Shown here: positions 17,617-25,971 of the stretch, one piece after another | Numbering within the stretch: the stretch's first letter is position 1 | Layout of the letters: each line of letters begins with the position of its first letter | Assembly (NCBI GenBank): GCA_013822735.1 | Contig: PNKZ01000019.1 | Coordinates: 1-64,000, forward strand | Direction: 5' to 3' | DNA: 64,000 nucleotides | From: Pirellula sp. | GTDB taxonomy: Bacteria; Planctomycetota; Planctomycetia; Pirellulales; PNKZ01 | Notes under the pieces: model-generated | Seen by the model: only the letters and a program-made list of their open reading frames with translations | Told to the model about the DNA's origin: nothing | Database searches by the model: none | Translations under genes and position numbers: made by a program

Positions 17617-18950
17617 ACCAGCCCGTCGATCGTGAATTGGAGGAACTGCTGAACCGCCTCGTTGACGGCGAATTCTCTGCCGAAGATGAATGCCTATTAC
17701 AAGCCAAACTCGATAGTGACGCGGCGTCTAGGCGTCATTATCGCCATTTCATGCAACTGCACGGCGCGCTGCACTGGGATTACGTCATTGCCGCCGCTCA
17801 ATCGACTTCGCCTCGCTTGATCGGAAAGCAGCCCGTGCCGCGCAACGAGCGACCGAGAATGTTGGCGTGGTGGGGATCCCTCGCGGCCATGTTGATACTC
17901 GCCGTCGGCTGGGCCTGGTTGTCGAGCGGTGGTAGAACACCCGATCGCCCGACAATTGTTTGGGTCGAAACAGTCGATGGCGCCGTCGTCTGGAGCGGCG
18001 ACGTAGACCGACGTTCGAATCTAACGAGCGGCGAACAATTGCTGGGGGGCACGCTGACGCTCGAAGGGGATGCAGCCTCGATTCAGCTGCGGTTTCGGGA
18101 CGGTACGCTCCTTACTTTGTACGGCGATGCGGAGTTGGATTTCGAAGACGAGGGACAGAAGCGACTCGATCTGAAGCGCGGACAGTTGTCGGTCGATGCC
18201 CGACCGCAACCGAAGAACAAGCCGATGCTCGTCCGTACGCCGACGGCCGAGATGGAAGTTGTCGGCACCGTCTTCACCTTATCGGCTGAACCTCAGTCGA
18301 CGCAACTCAACGTCGAGTCCGGCAAGGTACGAATGCGACGACTGGTCGATGGTCGGACGGTCGACGTCGATCAAGAACGGACGGCCGTTGCGACGTTCGA
18401 CTCGGTCGATGTGATCTCTCCTGCCGCTCCTGCCGCTCCGCCCCTCAGTTTTCGCCGCACGTTTTCGCAGGCGATTCCGGTGCACTGGCGCGGCGAGTGG
18501 ATGCCTCCCGAGGAACACGCACCGGGCCGCGTTCGTTTCGGGCCGCTGGTGGCCCATCGCCTTCAGGACGGCACTCCGGTAGTGCAAGCCGGTATGACGA
18601 TTCGCGATCCCGTGGCATACATGCAGCCGATCGTCCAACTGACGTCCAAGAGCATCGTCACGGTGCGTTACCGTTGCGAGAAGCCGACGCGATTTCGGAT
18701 CATGCTCGGAACGAATTACCCTGGCGGGCGTTTCGGCGGTAACTTTCAAACGTGGGTCTCGACCGAAGACGGCCGACCGACGGCCGACGGTTGGCGCGAA
18801 GTTTCGCTCAAGTGCGGCGATTTTCCGCCGATGATCGAACGCTTTTCAAAGCTGCCTGAGCCCGGCAACGTTTCGCTGATCTTATTGTCGACGAAAGAAC
18901 CCACGAGCGATCTCGAAGTTAGTGAGATCGCAATCGGAGCGGAACGTTGA
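17613..18950 (+). CDS. FecR-domain membrane anti-sigma factor
   Basis: The 445-residue protein has an N-terminal cytoplasmic part (about residues 1-80) with LNRLVDGEFSAED and LHGALHWDY, typical of anti-sigma partners of this ECF group, one membrane segment at about 84-103, and a periplasmic FecR domain (about 130-240) with LRFRDGTLLTLYGDAELDF and TAEMEVVGTVFTLS. The C-terminal 165 residues form an additional predicted beta domain of unknown type that could sense ligand. The ATG at 17613 overlaps the sigma gene stop and was preferred to an upstream in-frame ATG. By family it should hold the sigma factor inactive until an extracytoplasmic signal arrives. Confidence 0.9.
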   Translation: MNQPVDRELEELLNRLVDGEFSAEDECLLQAKLDSDAASRRHYRHFMQLHGALHWDYVIAAAQSTSPRLIGKQPVPRNERPRMLAWWGSLAAMLILAVGWAWLSSGGRTPDRPTIVWVETVDGAVVWSGDVDRRSNLTSGEQLLGGTLTLEGDAASIQLRFRDGTLLTLYGDAELDFEDEGQKRLDLKRGQLSVDARPQPKNKPMLVRTPTAEMEVVGTVFTLSAEPQSTQLNVESGKVRMRRLVDGRTVDVDQERTAVATFDSVDVISPAAPAAPPLSFRRTFSQAIPVHWRGEWMPPEEHAPGRVRFGPLVAHRLQDGTPVVQAGMTIRDPVAYMQPIVQLTSKSIVTVRYRCEKPTRFRIMLGTNYPGGRFGGNFQTWVSTEDGRPTADGWREVSLKCGDFPPMIERFSKLPEPGNVSLILLSTKEPTSDLEVSEIAIGAER

Positions 18951-19104
18951 TGCGACCACCGCTTGGGCGTCCCCGGACCATGTCATCGCCTTCGACCCGG
19001 TTCTTGGAGAAGTCGAGCGACCGGAGGCCGACGCCTCAGCACGTCTTTCGCCACGCTGCGGCCTGATGAGCCCCGGAGCGAGCGTGATCCGACTTCGGCG
19101 CATA

Positions 19105-19139
19105 GAAAAACCCGCAACGCCTTGCAGCGTGCGGGTTTA
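19105..19139 (-). terminator. Rho-independent terminator of tRNA-Asp
   Basis: The arms AAACCCGCA and TGCGGGTTT flank a short loop; on the minus strand the stem is followed by a run of T (the A-run at 19106-19110 on the plus strand). It lies about 40 bases beyond the 3' end of the tRNA gene, and also follows the FecR gene on the other strand. Confidence 0.8.
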
Positions 19140-19176
19140 ACCGTATTGTGCGAACGGAAACCGCTCGGCACGAAAG

Positions 19177-19250
<74 letters not shown>

Positions 19251-19269
19251 GAAAAACGGGAAGTCTTGG

Positions 19270-19297
19270 ATTATAGCCTCCTCCGGACGGCTCGCAA
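19270..19297 (-). promoter_or_regulatory. Housekeeping sigma promoter of tRNA-Asp
   Basis: On the minus strand TTGCGA is followed by 16 bases and a perfect TATAAT, whose 3' end lies 19 bases before the mature 5' end of tRNA-Asp. The match to the sigma-70 consensus and the position make it the likely promoter. Confidence 0.75.
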
Positions 19298-19495
19298 GGG
19301 AGTCAAAAACGGGAACCAGGCCCCCGTTTTCAGGCGGTAGCCGCGGGGGGCTCCGTCCCGGCAATCGGAACGTTCGCTACGGTCGCCATCCGCGGCACCA
19401 CCGGAACAAACAACGTCGCGCACCCGCACATAATAACCTAGAGTTGCCGTGTCGGTCGATTGCGCGAACCTTCTCCCTTCAACGGCAAGTGGTCT

Positions 19496-19633
19496 ATGGT
19501 CGGTCAAATCTATCGCGACGTCATGCACTGGGTCGTCACGCTCAATATGCGCGACTGGTTCTGGGTGTTGCTCGCCTCCGTTGCGTTCGGGGCGTTTTGC
19601 ATGCGCGGCTTCGGCTCGCGCAGCTCCTACTAA
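19496..19633 (+). CDS. 45-residue membrane microprotein
   Basis: ATG at 19496 to TAA at 19631-19633 encodes 45 residues: a short amphipathic, Trp-containing start (MVGQIYRDVMHWV), an Asn-Met-Arg-Asp-Trp turn, one hydrophobic segment (FWVLLASVAFGAFCM, about residues 22-36) and a polar Arg/Ser/Tyr end. The composition is that of a real single-span membrane peptide and not of random GC-rich sequence. It lies between tRNA-Asp and the diguanylate cyclase gene (63 bases downstream), in the same direction as the latter, so it could be cotranscribed with it. No function can be assigned. Confidence 0.6.
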   Translation: MVGQIYRDVMHWVVTLNMRDWFWVLLASVAFGAFCMRGFGSRSSY

Positions 19634-19696
19634 CGCCGCTGATCTCGAACGCGTCGAACGCTCCACTCCATCTCGCGGTCAAGACCTCCGATTACC

Positions 19697-20689
19697 ATGC
19701 CACTCGCAGTACTCGATATCACGCAGTTCGGGATGCCGGGCCCGGTCGCTTTGGCCATCGTCGCTCTGCTCGGCTACGTCGTCGGGCGCATTCGTCGCCA
19801 CGCTCCGCCGGCTTCCGAAGCTCAGGCTCGACGTGAAATCAAGCGCGCGCAAGGGGTCGCCAAGAATCTCGAAGCCATCGCCCAAGACATTCGCAAAGAC
19901 TTGGCCCGACATCGCGCGAGTCTCGACCGTTTCAAGGTGCGCGTCGATCAGCTCGGCAACGAGCACAACGACGAAGCTTGGAAGCAACTCTGCACCGAAG
20001 CGGAGGAAATCATCGGCCCGACGATGTACCTCGCCACGCAACTGGCGCATTGCTACGACCAAATCCGTCAACAAACGCATCACCTGCTCACGTTCTCCGA
20101 AGTGCGCACCGATCCGCTGACCGGCATTTGCAATCGCCGCGCTATGGACGATACGCTCGGCTCGCTCGTGGCGATGAAGAATCGCTACAACATGGGCTTC
20201 TCCTTGGCGATCTTCGACATCGACCACTTCAAGCGCATCAACGACGAACAGGGGCACCTCGGCGGCGACAAAGTCATCCGGAGCGTTGCTCAACTCATTG
20301 AGGAAACGGCCCGCGACACCGACGTCGTCACGCGCTACGGCGGCGAGGAATTCGTGGTGATCATGCCGCAAACCGAGCTGCGAGGCGCCTGCGTCTTTAG
20401 CGAACGGATGCGCACGCGGGTGATGCAGCAACTCGGCGTCACCGTCAGCGGCGGCGTCACTTCCGCCATGGGCGACGGCGAGACGGCGCACGCCATCATC
20501 GAACGGGCCGACGCCGCGATGTATGCCGCGAAGCAAGCGGGACGCAATTGCACCTTCTTGCACGACGGCACGAAGATTCAACGCCAATCGCCGATGACCG
20601 CCGACGAAAACGCGGCGTTTGACAACGCCGTGCTCGCCGAGAAGGCGCGTCACGAACTCGACGAAGTGGAAACCGCGACCGCCGGTTAA
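19697..20689 (+). CDS. GGDEF diguanylate cyclase, membrane-anchored
   Basis: The 330-residue protein makes cyclic di-GMP from two GTP. It has one N-terminal membrane segment (about 15-31), an alpha-helical linker (about 40-130) and a GGDEF domain (about 135-290). The active-site motif is GGEEF at 215-219, with the metal-binding Asp in FDIDHF (174-179) and an inhibitory I-site RDTD (206-209) placed the canonical five residues before GGEEF, so activity and product inhibition are expected. No EAL domain is present. The start was chosen at the ATG directly before the membrane segment. Upstream is the 45-residue membrane peptide gene. Confidence 0.93.
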   Translation: MPLAVLDITQFGMPGPVALAIVALLGYVVGRIRRHAPPASEAQARREIKRAQGVAKNLEAIAQDIRKDLARHRASLDRFKVRVDQLGNEHNDEAWKQLCTEAEEIIGPTMYLATQLAHCYDQIRQQTHHLLTFSEVRTDPLTGICNRRAMDDTLGSLVAMKNRYNMGFSLAIFDIDHFKRINDEQGHLGGDKVIRSVAQLIEETARDTDVVTRYGGEEFVVIMPQTELRGACVFSERMRTRVMQQLGVTVSGGVTSAMGDGETAHAIIERADAAMYAAKQAGRNCTFLHDGTKIQRQSPMTADENAAFDNAVLAEKARHELDEVETATAG

Positions 20690-20797
20690 GGGCGTTTCAC
20701 TTGGCGGTAAGGTCGGATGCCTGGGGCTGAGCCGCAGGCGAATCCCCGGCAGACCGGGGGCATCACTTCGTTCCGCCCCAGCCACCCGAGATGCCGG

Positions 20798-22618
20798 CTA
20801 GGCGATCGGCTTGCCGGCCGCGCGGATCTCCGCGAGCGCCGCATCGAGGGTCGCGCGGATCGCGCGCCACCACGTTTTCCAAGTTCGCCGGTTCTCGGCC
20901 ATCTGCCGCAGGTAAGCCCGCAAAAAGCGGAGCCGGTCGGTGCGCGTGAGCCAGGGATGCATTTCGGCGCTCACGGCCAGTCGCGTTAGCCCTTTCGTGC
21001 AGGCGGCAAACGGCACCTGACGCCGCTGTCGCAGGCCGTCGAGATCGATCAGAAACGCTTCGACTTCGTCGCCGCGATCACGTAGCAGCAGGTTGTTCCC
21101 TTTCAAATCGCGGTGCACGAAGCCTTGATCGTGAAGCCGGCCGACGAGACGACCGAGCACCGCGGCGGCGGAGCGCGCGCGGTGCGTGCGTTCGGGCAGG
21201 TCGCGAGTCGCCAAGTCCCAACCGTAGAGATGCATGTCTTGCGCGCCGGTGAGCCATTCCGTGAGGAGGAAGCCTTCGCGAAAGAGCGGTGCCCCGGCAG
21301 GTTGATACACGACGAGCGGTCGGGCCGTCGGAATGCCGCGGGCCAACAGTGCGTGGCCCCGATACCAAGCCTCGGGCGCGCGTCCGCGGCGGAACAATAG
21401 CGCGAGCGCTTTGCCGAGCGACTTCGGTCGCAGCCTCTTCACGGCCACCGGAATCGTGCGATCGGCCAGCGTGAGCTCCGCTTCCACCACGAGGCTGCCG
21501 TGGCTGAGCTTTACCGGTCGATCGATGTTGTCTTTCCAGAGACGTTCGGGCGTGCGCAGCAGTTGCTCCACCATCGTCCGCGGCAAATCGCGCACGGCGT
21601 GGGCCGTGCCGGCCGTGCCGTGTAAACGGTAGAAGTCGCGATTGTCGGCCCAAGCCCGTTTGTCGCGCTGACGCACGATGCGTCGGCCGTGCCGAACCGC
21701 CGCCTCACGAACGGCGCAGGCCGAGCGCCATGCGTCGTCGACGGCCAGCGACGGCCGTGCCGCGAGATATGCCTTCCAAAAGCGAACTCGATCCGCGTCG
21801 GACATTCGGTTCGCAAAGCCCGCGCAGATCATCGCCAAGCTATCGCGCGAGCGGGCTTCGTCGAGGGGGCCGGTCAGGCGAATGCCGGGCAAGTCGACGA
21901 GGAACAACTGCGGCGCGGTGATTTCGTTTGGCGCCGAATCTTCCGTTTCGACGCGCGAATGGAAATGCGGCTCAGGCCCTGCCGTCGCGCGGCGCACGAG
22001 GATATTGCCCCCGTGCAAGTCGTCGTGGAAGACGCCACCTTCGTGAGCTGCGGCGCAGAGTTGCGCCGCCGCAGCGAGCAATTGTCGCCAGGCGAAAATG
22101 CGCCGCGCATGCGGGAGCCGCGGCAGAATCTCGTCGACGTATTCGTCGAGCGAGCAGGCGGCGGGAACCGCTTCGGTCACGAGGAAACTTTCCTTGCCCC
22201 ACCAGCCTCGCTTTTGCAAGCCGAGAGCGATCGGAATCACCGCCGGCACATTGCGTCGCGCGAGCTCGCGCGCCTTGTCGAATTCGCGGCGGCAGGCGTC
22301 GGTGCGAAACCAGGCCTTTACCGAACGGATCAATCCGGCGTCGCGGAGATGCTTCACGAAGAACGATCGGTGCGGCAGGTCGACCCGATAGACGGTTCGC
22401 CCGGCTCCCCGTTTCACGGCCGTGGCACGCCCTTCGCGCAGCCAGCGCTGGACCGGAAGTCCGTCGCCGCCGAGAATGGCTTCGCGCCACGCGGCGACGA
22501 CCTCCCATTGCATCGCGCCGCAACGGACGAACTCGATCCCGTCGCCGGTCGACGACGATGCCGGCGGCAGCGACGTGGCCGGAGTCAGCGGGCTCAAAAG
22601 TGCTCCGGCGCGATCCAT
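20798..22618 (-). CDS. Tandem lipopolysaccharide-kinase-like protein (two kinase domains)
   Basis: A 606-residue protein with two consecutive WaaP/InaA-type protein-kinase-like domains. Domain 1 (about 55-315): ATP lysine K89 in FFVKHL, catalytic loop H198-DDLHGGN with D200 and N205, metal Asp D242 in VDLPG. Domain 2 (about 360-600): K394 in VAVKRL, loop H502-RDLKGNN with D504 and N509, metal Asp D525 in IDLDG. Both sites look intact, whereas Kdo kinases normally have one domain. The family phosphorylates lipid A-core heptose or Kdo; here the acceptor may be different. No leader or membrane span, so it is cytoplasmic or peripheral. It is convergent with the diguanylate cyclase gene. Confidence 0.85.
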   Translation of the reverse strand: MDRAGALLSPLTPATSLPPASSSTGDGIEFVRCGAMQWEVVAAWREAILGGDGLPVQRWLREGRATAVKRGAGRTVYRVDLPHRSFFVKHLRDAGLIRSVKAWFRTDACRREFDKARELARRNVPAVIPIALGLQKRGWWGKESFLVTEAVPAACSLDEYVDEILPRLPHARRIFAWRQLLAAAAQLCAAAHEGGVFHDDLHGGNILVRRATAGPEPHFHSRVETEDSAPNEITAPQLFLVDLPGIRLTGPLDEARSRDSLAMICAGFANRMSDADRVRFWKAYLAARPSLAVDDAWRSACAVREAAVRHGRRIVRQRDKRAWADNRDFYRLHGTAGTAHAVRDLPRTMVEQLLRTPERLWKDNIDRPVKLSHGSLVVEAELTLADRTIPVAVKRLRPKSLGKALALLFRRGRAPEAWYRGHALLARGIPTARPLVVYQPAGAPLFREGFLLTEWLTGAQDMHLYGWDLATRDLPERTHRARSAAAVLGRLVGRLHDQGFVHRDLKGNNLLLRDRGDEVEAFLIDLDGLRQRRQVPFAACTKGLTRLAVSAEMHPWLTRTDRLRFLRAYLRQMAENRRTWKTWWRAIRATLDAALAEIRAAGKPIA

Positions 22619-22745
22619 CGCTGGGAGTGTCGTTATAAGGGCTGCGAAAAAACGAGACCTAAGGACGCCGCGATCTTACGCCGCGTCGAGGCAAAGCTCC
22701 AAGAGCATTCGCTGCCGGCAATGACGGCGAAGCCTTACGATAGGC

Positions 22746-23684
22746 CTAGTACACGCCTTCGGCCGGATTGAAGCCGAAGCGTTTGGCCGCGGCGTAGTCA
22801 CGGTCGGCGAGTTCTCGCTTCTTCTGCCGGTCGTACACTTCGCCCCGATGGTGATACATCACGGCCAAATGATGCCGCAATGTTTCCATCTGGTTTTCGT
22901 ACGAGCGGCCGAACTGGCCCGAGAGGTCGCGCCCCAGCCCGACGATCTCCACTTCGCGCTGCTGCTGTTCGACGAGCTTAATCGCTTGGTCGAGATCCGC
23001 GAGCGCCTGATCGAGCTTGCCGAGTTTCAGGCGTACGTAGCCGCGGGTGTCGAGATAGGCCGCGTTGTCGTCCTTTTCAAGCTTGATCGCCTTCTCGATG
23101 TCGCGTTCGGCGTCTTCGAGTTCGAAGTCTCCCAACGCACGGGAGTAAGCGCGGCTGTTGAGCAACTCCGCTTCATCTTCAATGCCGTGTGCGAGAAGTT
23201 CGGTCGCGGCCGTCGCGGCTTCGCGATGACGGGCCAGCAAATGAAACAACTGCCGTTGCATGCGATGGGCGTGCAAATCTTGCGGCGACAACACGATGGC
23301 CTGCTTCGCGTCGGCCAACGCCCCGTCGTAATCTTTGTTGAGATACTTCAGTTGCGAACGGGTCATCAACAGATCAACGTTCTGCGGGCTCCAACTCACG
23401 GCCCGATCCGCCGCTTCGAGCGCGCGGGGAAGATCGTTGCTTTGGTACAGACGCCGGGCTTCTTGGCCGAAATGCAGACCGATCTGGTCGGAGATGTTTT
23501 TGCCGACGTCGAAGTGGATCCAGGCGTAGGCCAGCAAGCCGGCGACGAGCGCCATGCGCAGCACCCAGCGCACGCGACGCATCGTCGCCGCGCTGGAAGT
23601 TGTGGGGTCTTCGAGCCCCGCCTCGTCGAACCCCTGCGGGATCGGGAAGCCGTCTTTGTCGAGCTTGGGTGCGGTCGGCCGCAT
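22746..23684 (-). CDS. Membrane-anchored TPR-repeat protein
   Basis: The 312-residue product has a short cytoplasmic N-terminus, one membrane segment near residues 37-56 (VLRMALVAGLLAYAWIHF) and then tetratricopeptide repeats from about 70 to 235, seen as repeated YQSNDLPRALEAADRAVSWSP, YLNKDYDGALADAKQAI and KLGKLDQALADLDQAIK units, ending in a Tyr-terminated tail. It probably scaffolds protein interactions in the periplasm; no partner is visible. The ATG at 23684 was taken; an upstream in-frame codon at 23720 would add twelve residues of no clear nature. The gene is divergent from the DUF1028 gene. Confidence 0.85.
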   Translation of the reverse strand: MRPTAPKLDKDGFPIPQGFDEAGLEDPTTSSAATMRRVRWVLRMALVAGLLAYAWIHFDVGKNISDQIGLHFGQEARRLYQSNDLPRALEAADRAVSWSPQNVDLLMTRSQLKYLNKDYDGALADAKQAIVLSPQDLHAHRMQRQLFHLLARHREAATAATELLAHGIEDEAELLNSRAYSRALGDFELEDAERDIEKAIKLEKDDNAAYLDTRGYVRLKLGKLDQALADLDQAIKLVEQQQREVEIVGLGRDLSGQFGRSYENQMETLRHHLAVMYHHRGEVYDRQKKRELADRDYAAAKRFGFNPAEGVY

Positions 23685-23969
23685 GCTATATTCACATCCC
23701 CGCGGCCACGCTCGTCTCAATCACCGTTGGTGAGATGGGAGCGGAGCATGACCTGGAAAGTTGCGGACTGGACTGGTTCACTTAACAGTAGCCGTCGCGC
23801 GCCCGGGCGGCAAGCGGCGCGGCAGGTGTAAGCCGCTTCCTCATCGAATTGTTACAGTCTTAGCTGTTCCGCCTCTTGGGGTAGTCGCGGCTGCCGAACC
23901 GGTGGAACAAACTGTCTTAATCAGTAACGGGGCGAGATTCTTAGCACGTACGCTCCCCAGGATGAATCG

Positions 23970-24734
23970 ATGCGAAAAGCCCTTTGGTGTGCTCTTCTCT
24001 TACTGCCGGCAACGCTCCCTCAAGCGGCACGCGGCAACGAGCCCCGAAACGAGCCGGTGATCGCCACGTTTTCCATCGTGGCGTGCGACCCGGAAACGGG
24101 AGAGGTCGGCGCGGCCGTAGCGAGCATGTATCCGGCCGTGGGAAAAGTGGTGCCGTATGTGAAGGCCGGCGTCGGCGCGTTCTGCAGCCAATACCATCAC
24201 AACCCGGAGTTTGGCCCCAAGGCTTTGGTGATGCTGGAGACCGGCATGCGGCCGGAAGAAATCTTGGCCGAACTCTTGCGACACGATCCCAAGCCGGAGC
24301 ATCGGCAACTGGCGATCATCGACCTGCATGGTCGCGCGGCCAACCGCAACCCGACCGGTGCGACTGCCGGCGGCCAATGGTGGGGCGGCGCTTCGGGGCG
24401 GCATTACGCCGTGCAAGGCAACACGCTCGCGGGACGCAAGGTAGTCGTCGATATGGCTGCCGCCTACGAAGAGACGGACGGTACGCTGGCCGATCGACTG
24501 ATGGCCGCGCTCGTCGCGGGAGACGACGCCGGGGGCGATCATCGCGGTCGCCTGGCGGCCGGCATTCGCGTGGCGCGGGCTGCCGACGTAGGCAAGCCTG
24601 AAGCCAAAGACTTTTGGCTCGAACTCGACGTCGACAAGAGCGATGATGCCGTGAACGAGCTCGCGAAGAAGTACACCGAATGGAAAACCGCAGTCGAGCG
24701 GAAAACCGAAACTCCGACAGAACGGCAACCATGA
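23970..24734 (+). CDS. DUF1028 family protein, secreted
   Basis: The 254-residue protein has a Sec leader (about residues 1-22) and a DUF1028 domain: the opening TFSIVACDPETGEVGAAVAS, the central GAFCSQYHHNPEFGPKAL and the closing HYAVQGNTLAG with DRLMAAL. DUF1028 is a predicted Ntn-hydrolase-fold family of unknown activity. The last bases overlap the ATG of the Nudix gene (ATGA, 24731-24734), so the two are co-translated. Confidence 0.9.
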   Translation: MRKALWCALLLLPATLPQAARGNEPRNEPVIATFSIVACDPETGEVGAAVASMYPAVGKVVPYVKAGVGAFCSQYHHNPEFGPKALVMLETGMRPEEILAELLRHDPKPEHRQLAIIDLHGRAANRNPTGATAGGQWWGGASGRHYAVQGNTLAGRKVVVDMAAAYEETDGTLADRLMAALVAGDDAGGDHRGRLAAGIRVARAADVGKPEAKDFWLELDVDKSDDAVNELAKKYTEWKTAVERKTETPTERQP

Positions 24735-25423
24735 ACGAAGCGGAATTGCTTTCGACGAAACAGCTGACGAAAGAAAAATGGCTGAACTTGTTCGTACGCT
24801 CGTTCCGCCACGGCGGACGCACCGTGCGCTGGTTCTTTGCTTCGCGTAAGCAAAAGCCCGAAACCAAGCGCACGGCCGATGCGGTGTTGATCGTGCCGAT
24901 TCTGATCGACGGCGTCGCTGAAGGAACGGCCGAGCCGAAGCTCGTGGCGACGCGCGAATGGCGCGTGCCGATCTGGGATGCCGAATGGGGCGTCCCCGCC
25001 GGCTTGGTCGAAGCCGGCGAACCGTTGGAAGAAGCAGCCCGCCGCGAGTTGCTCGAAGAGACGGGCTACGAACTGGTCGAGATCCAGAAGGTGAGCCCGC
25101 CGAATTTTTCATCGACCGGCATGACCGATGAAGCGGTGGTGATCGTCTTCTGCACGTGCCGCACGCCGAAAGATTTCCGGCAACGGCTCGACGGCGCGGA
25201 ACAAATCGAAGTGCACCCGTTGACGATCGCCGAACTCGATCGCCTGGTCGACACCGACGAACCGATCAACGGCCGCGCCTGGATGGTGGCGTACATGTAC
25301 CAACAGCTCGGCCGGTTTCTTCTAGAAGCCGATCACCCGAAGCCGACCGCGAAGCCGCGCAAAAAGAAGCCAACCACCCCTGCCCCGCAGACTCGCCGCG
25401 GGGCGAAGAAGAAGCGGCGATAG
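24731..25423 (+). CDS. Nudix hydrolase
   Basis: A 230-residue Nudix enzyme. The box GX5EX7REUXEEXG is complete at residues 91-112 (G91, E97, R105-E106, E109-E110, G112), preceded by a strand with WRVPIWDAEWGVPAG, an arrangement typical of ADP-ribose or NADH pyrophosphatases. The N-terminal 45 residues are helical and basic; the C-terminal 30 residues are a Lys/Pro/Thr-rich tail ending KKKRR that may bind nucleic acid or be disordered. The ATG at 24731 overlaps the DUF1028 stop. The substrate is not determined by the sequence. Confidence 0.9.
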   Translation: MNEAELLSTKQLTKEKWLNLFVRSFRHGGRTVRWFFASRKQKPETKRTADAVLIVPILIDGVAEGTAEPKLVATREWRVPIWDAEWGVPAGLVEAGEPLEEAARRELLEETGYELVEIQKVSPPNFSSTGMTDEAVVIVFCTCRTPKDFRQRLDGAEQIEVHPLTIAELDRLVDTDEPINGRAWMVAYMYQQLGRFLLEADHPKPTAKPRKKKPTTPAPQTRRGAKKKRR

Positions 25424-25431
25424 GGTCGCTC

Positions 25432-25516
25432 GTAGGGTGGGTCGAACGAAGTGAGGCCCACGCGGTGAGCCGTATGTCTATTCCGCGTGGGCCTCGCGTT
25501 GCTCGACCCACCCTAC
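25432..25516. repeat. Imperfect palindrome, GTAGGGTGGGTCGA type
   Basis: The left arm begins GTAGGGTGGGTCGA and the right arm ends TCGACCCACCCTAC, with a second paired block GAGGCCCACGCGG / CCGCGTGGGCCTC inside, giving a long hairpin. The type resembles dispersed hairpin repeats seen between genes in several bacterial genomes. Confidence 0.75.
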
Positions 25517-25588
25517 AGGCCGGCCAAAAATCGCCTGGAGATTGCCTTGCCGTTTCGGTAACGTGCGGGGTGATCTTTGGCAATTTAT

Positions 25589-25691
25589 CGTAGTCCGCCA
25601 CTCCGTGGCGGAAGAGGGTTTTGCGCCGTCGTGGGCGATGGCCATCGGTAGGTGCTGTGAACGCGCTTTTCCGCCGCGGAGCGGCGGACTA
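25589..25691. repeat. Inverted repeat of TAGTCCGCCACTCCGTGGCGGAA type
   Basis: TAGTCCGCC-ACTCCG-TGGCGGAA at 25591-25612 faces TTCCGCCGCGGAGCGGCGGACTA at 25669-25691. Each arm is itself a small hairpin and together they form a larger inverted pair around a loop of about 55 bases. Confidence 0.7.
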
Positions 25692-25695
25692 CTTT

Positions 25696-25957
25696 GACGT
25701 AAGTCGCTGCCTGTGTTCGGCACTTACGGCGACGCTCGAAAACGGCCTGCGCACATAACTGGCGTTATCTGCGCACAACCCTAAAACCCACAAGGGGTGC
25801 GCAGATAACTCGACTTATGTGCGCAGATATGTTTTGGAAGTCGACGTAAGTCGCCCGAGAGGATTCCGACTTACGTCGATTTTGCGAGTCGCTATTTAGC
25901 CCGCCGTCGGCGACGGCGGGCGGCCCTCGGTCGCCGACCGGGGGCGAAATAGCTCGC
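25696..25957. repeat. Cluster of GACGTAAGTCG and TGCGCAgATAA palindromes
   Basis: GACGTAAGTCG occurs at 25696-25706 and again at 25842-25853 within GTCGACGTAAGTCG, with the inverse CGACTTACGTCGA at 25868-25880. TGCGCACATAAC and GTTATCTGCGCA form a 28-base palindrome at 25748-25775, and a related unit follows at 25797-25829. A final hairpin pairs GCGAGTCGCTATTT with CGAAATAGCTCGC (to 25957). Confidence 0.7.
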
Positions 25958-25971
25958 GTCGAGTTCCTGCC

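Larger units (their letters stand above)
25424..25971. other. 548-base gene-free spacer packed with palindromes
   Basis: The Nudix gene and the ketoacyl-synthase-like gene converge here. No coding frame is convincing. The whole spacer is filled by at least four families of inverted repeats, listed separately, which may serve as terminators or be mobile palindromic elements. Confidence 0.7.

Noticed and set aside
19679-20785. 368-residue minus-strand frame opposite the diguanylate cyclase
   Set aside because: Antisense of a gene with intact GGEEF and I-site; composition of a shadow frame.
21689-22771. 360-residue plus-strand frame opposite the tandem kinase gene
   Set aside because: The minus-strand frame has two complete kinase motif sets; the plus-strand one has none.
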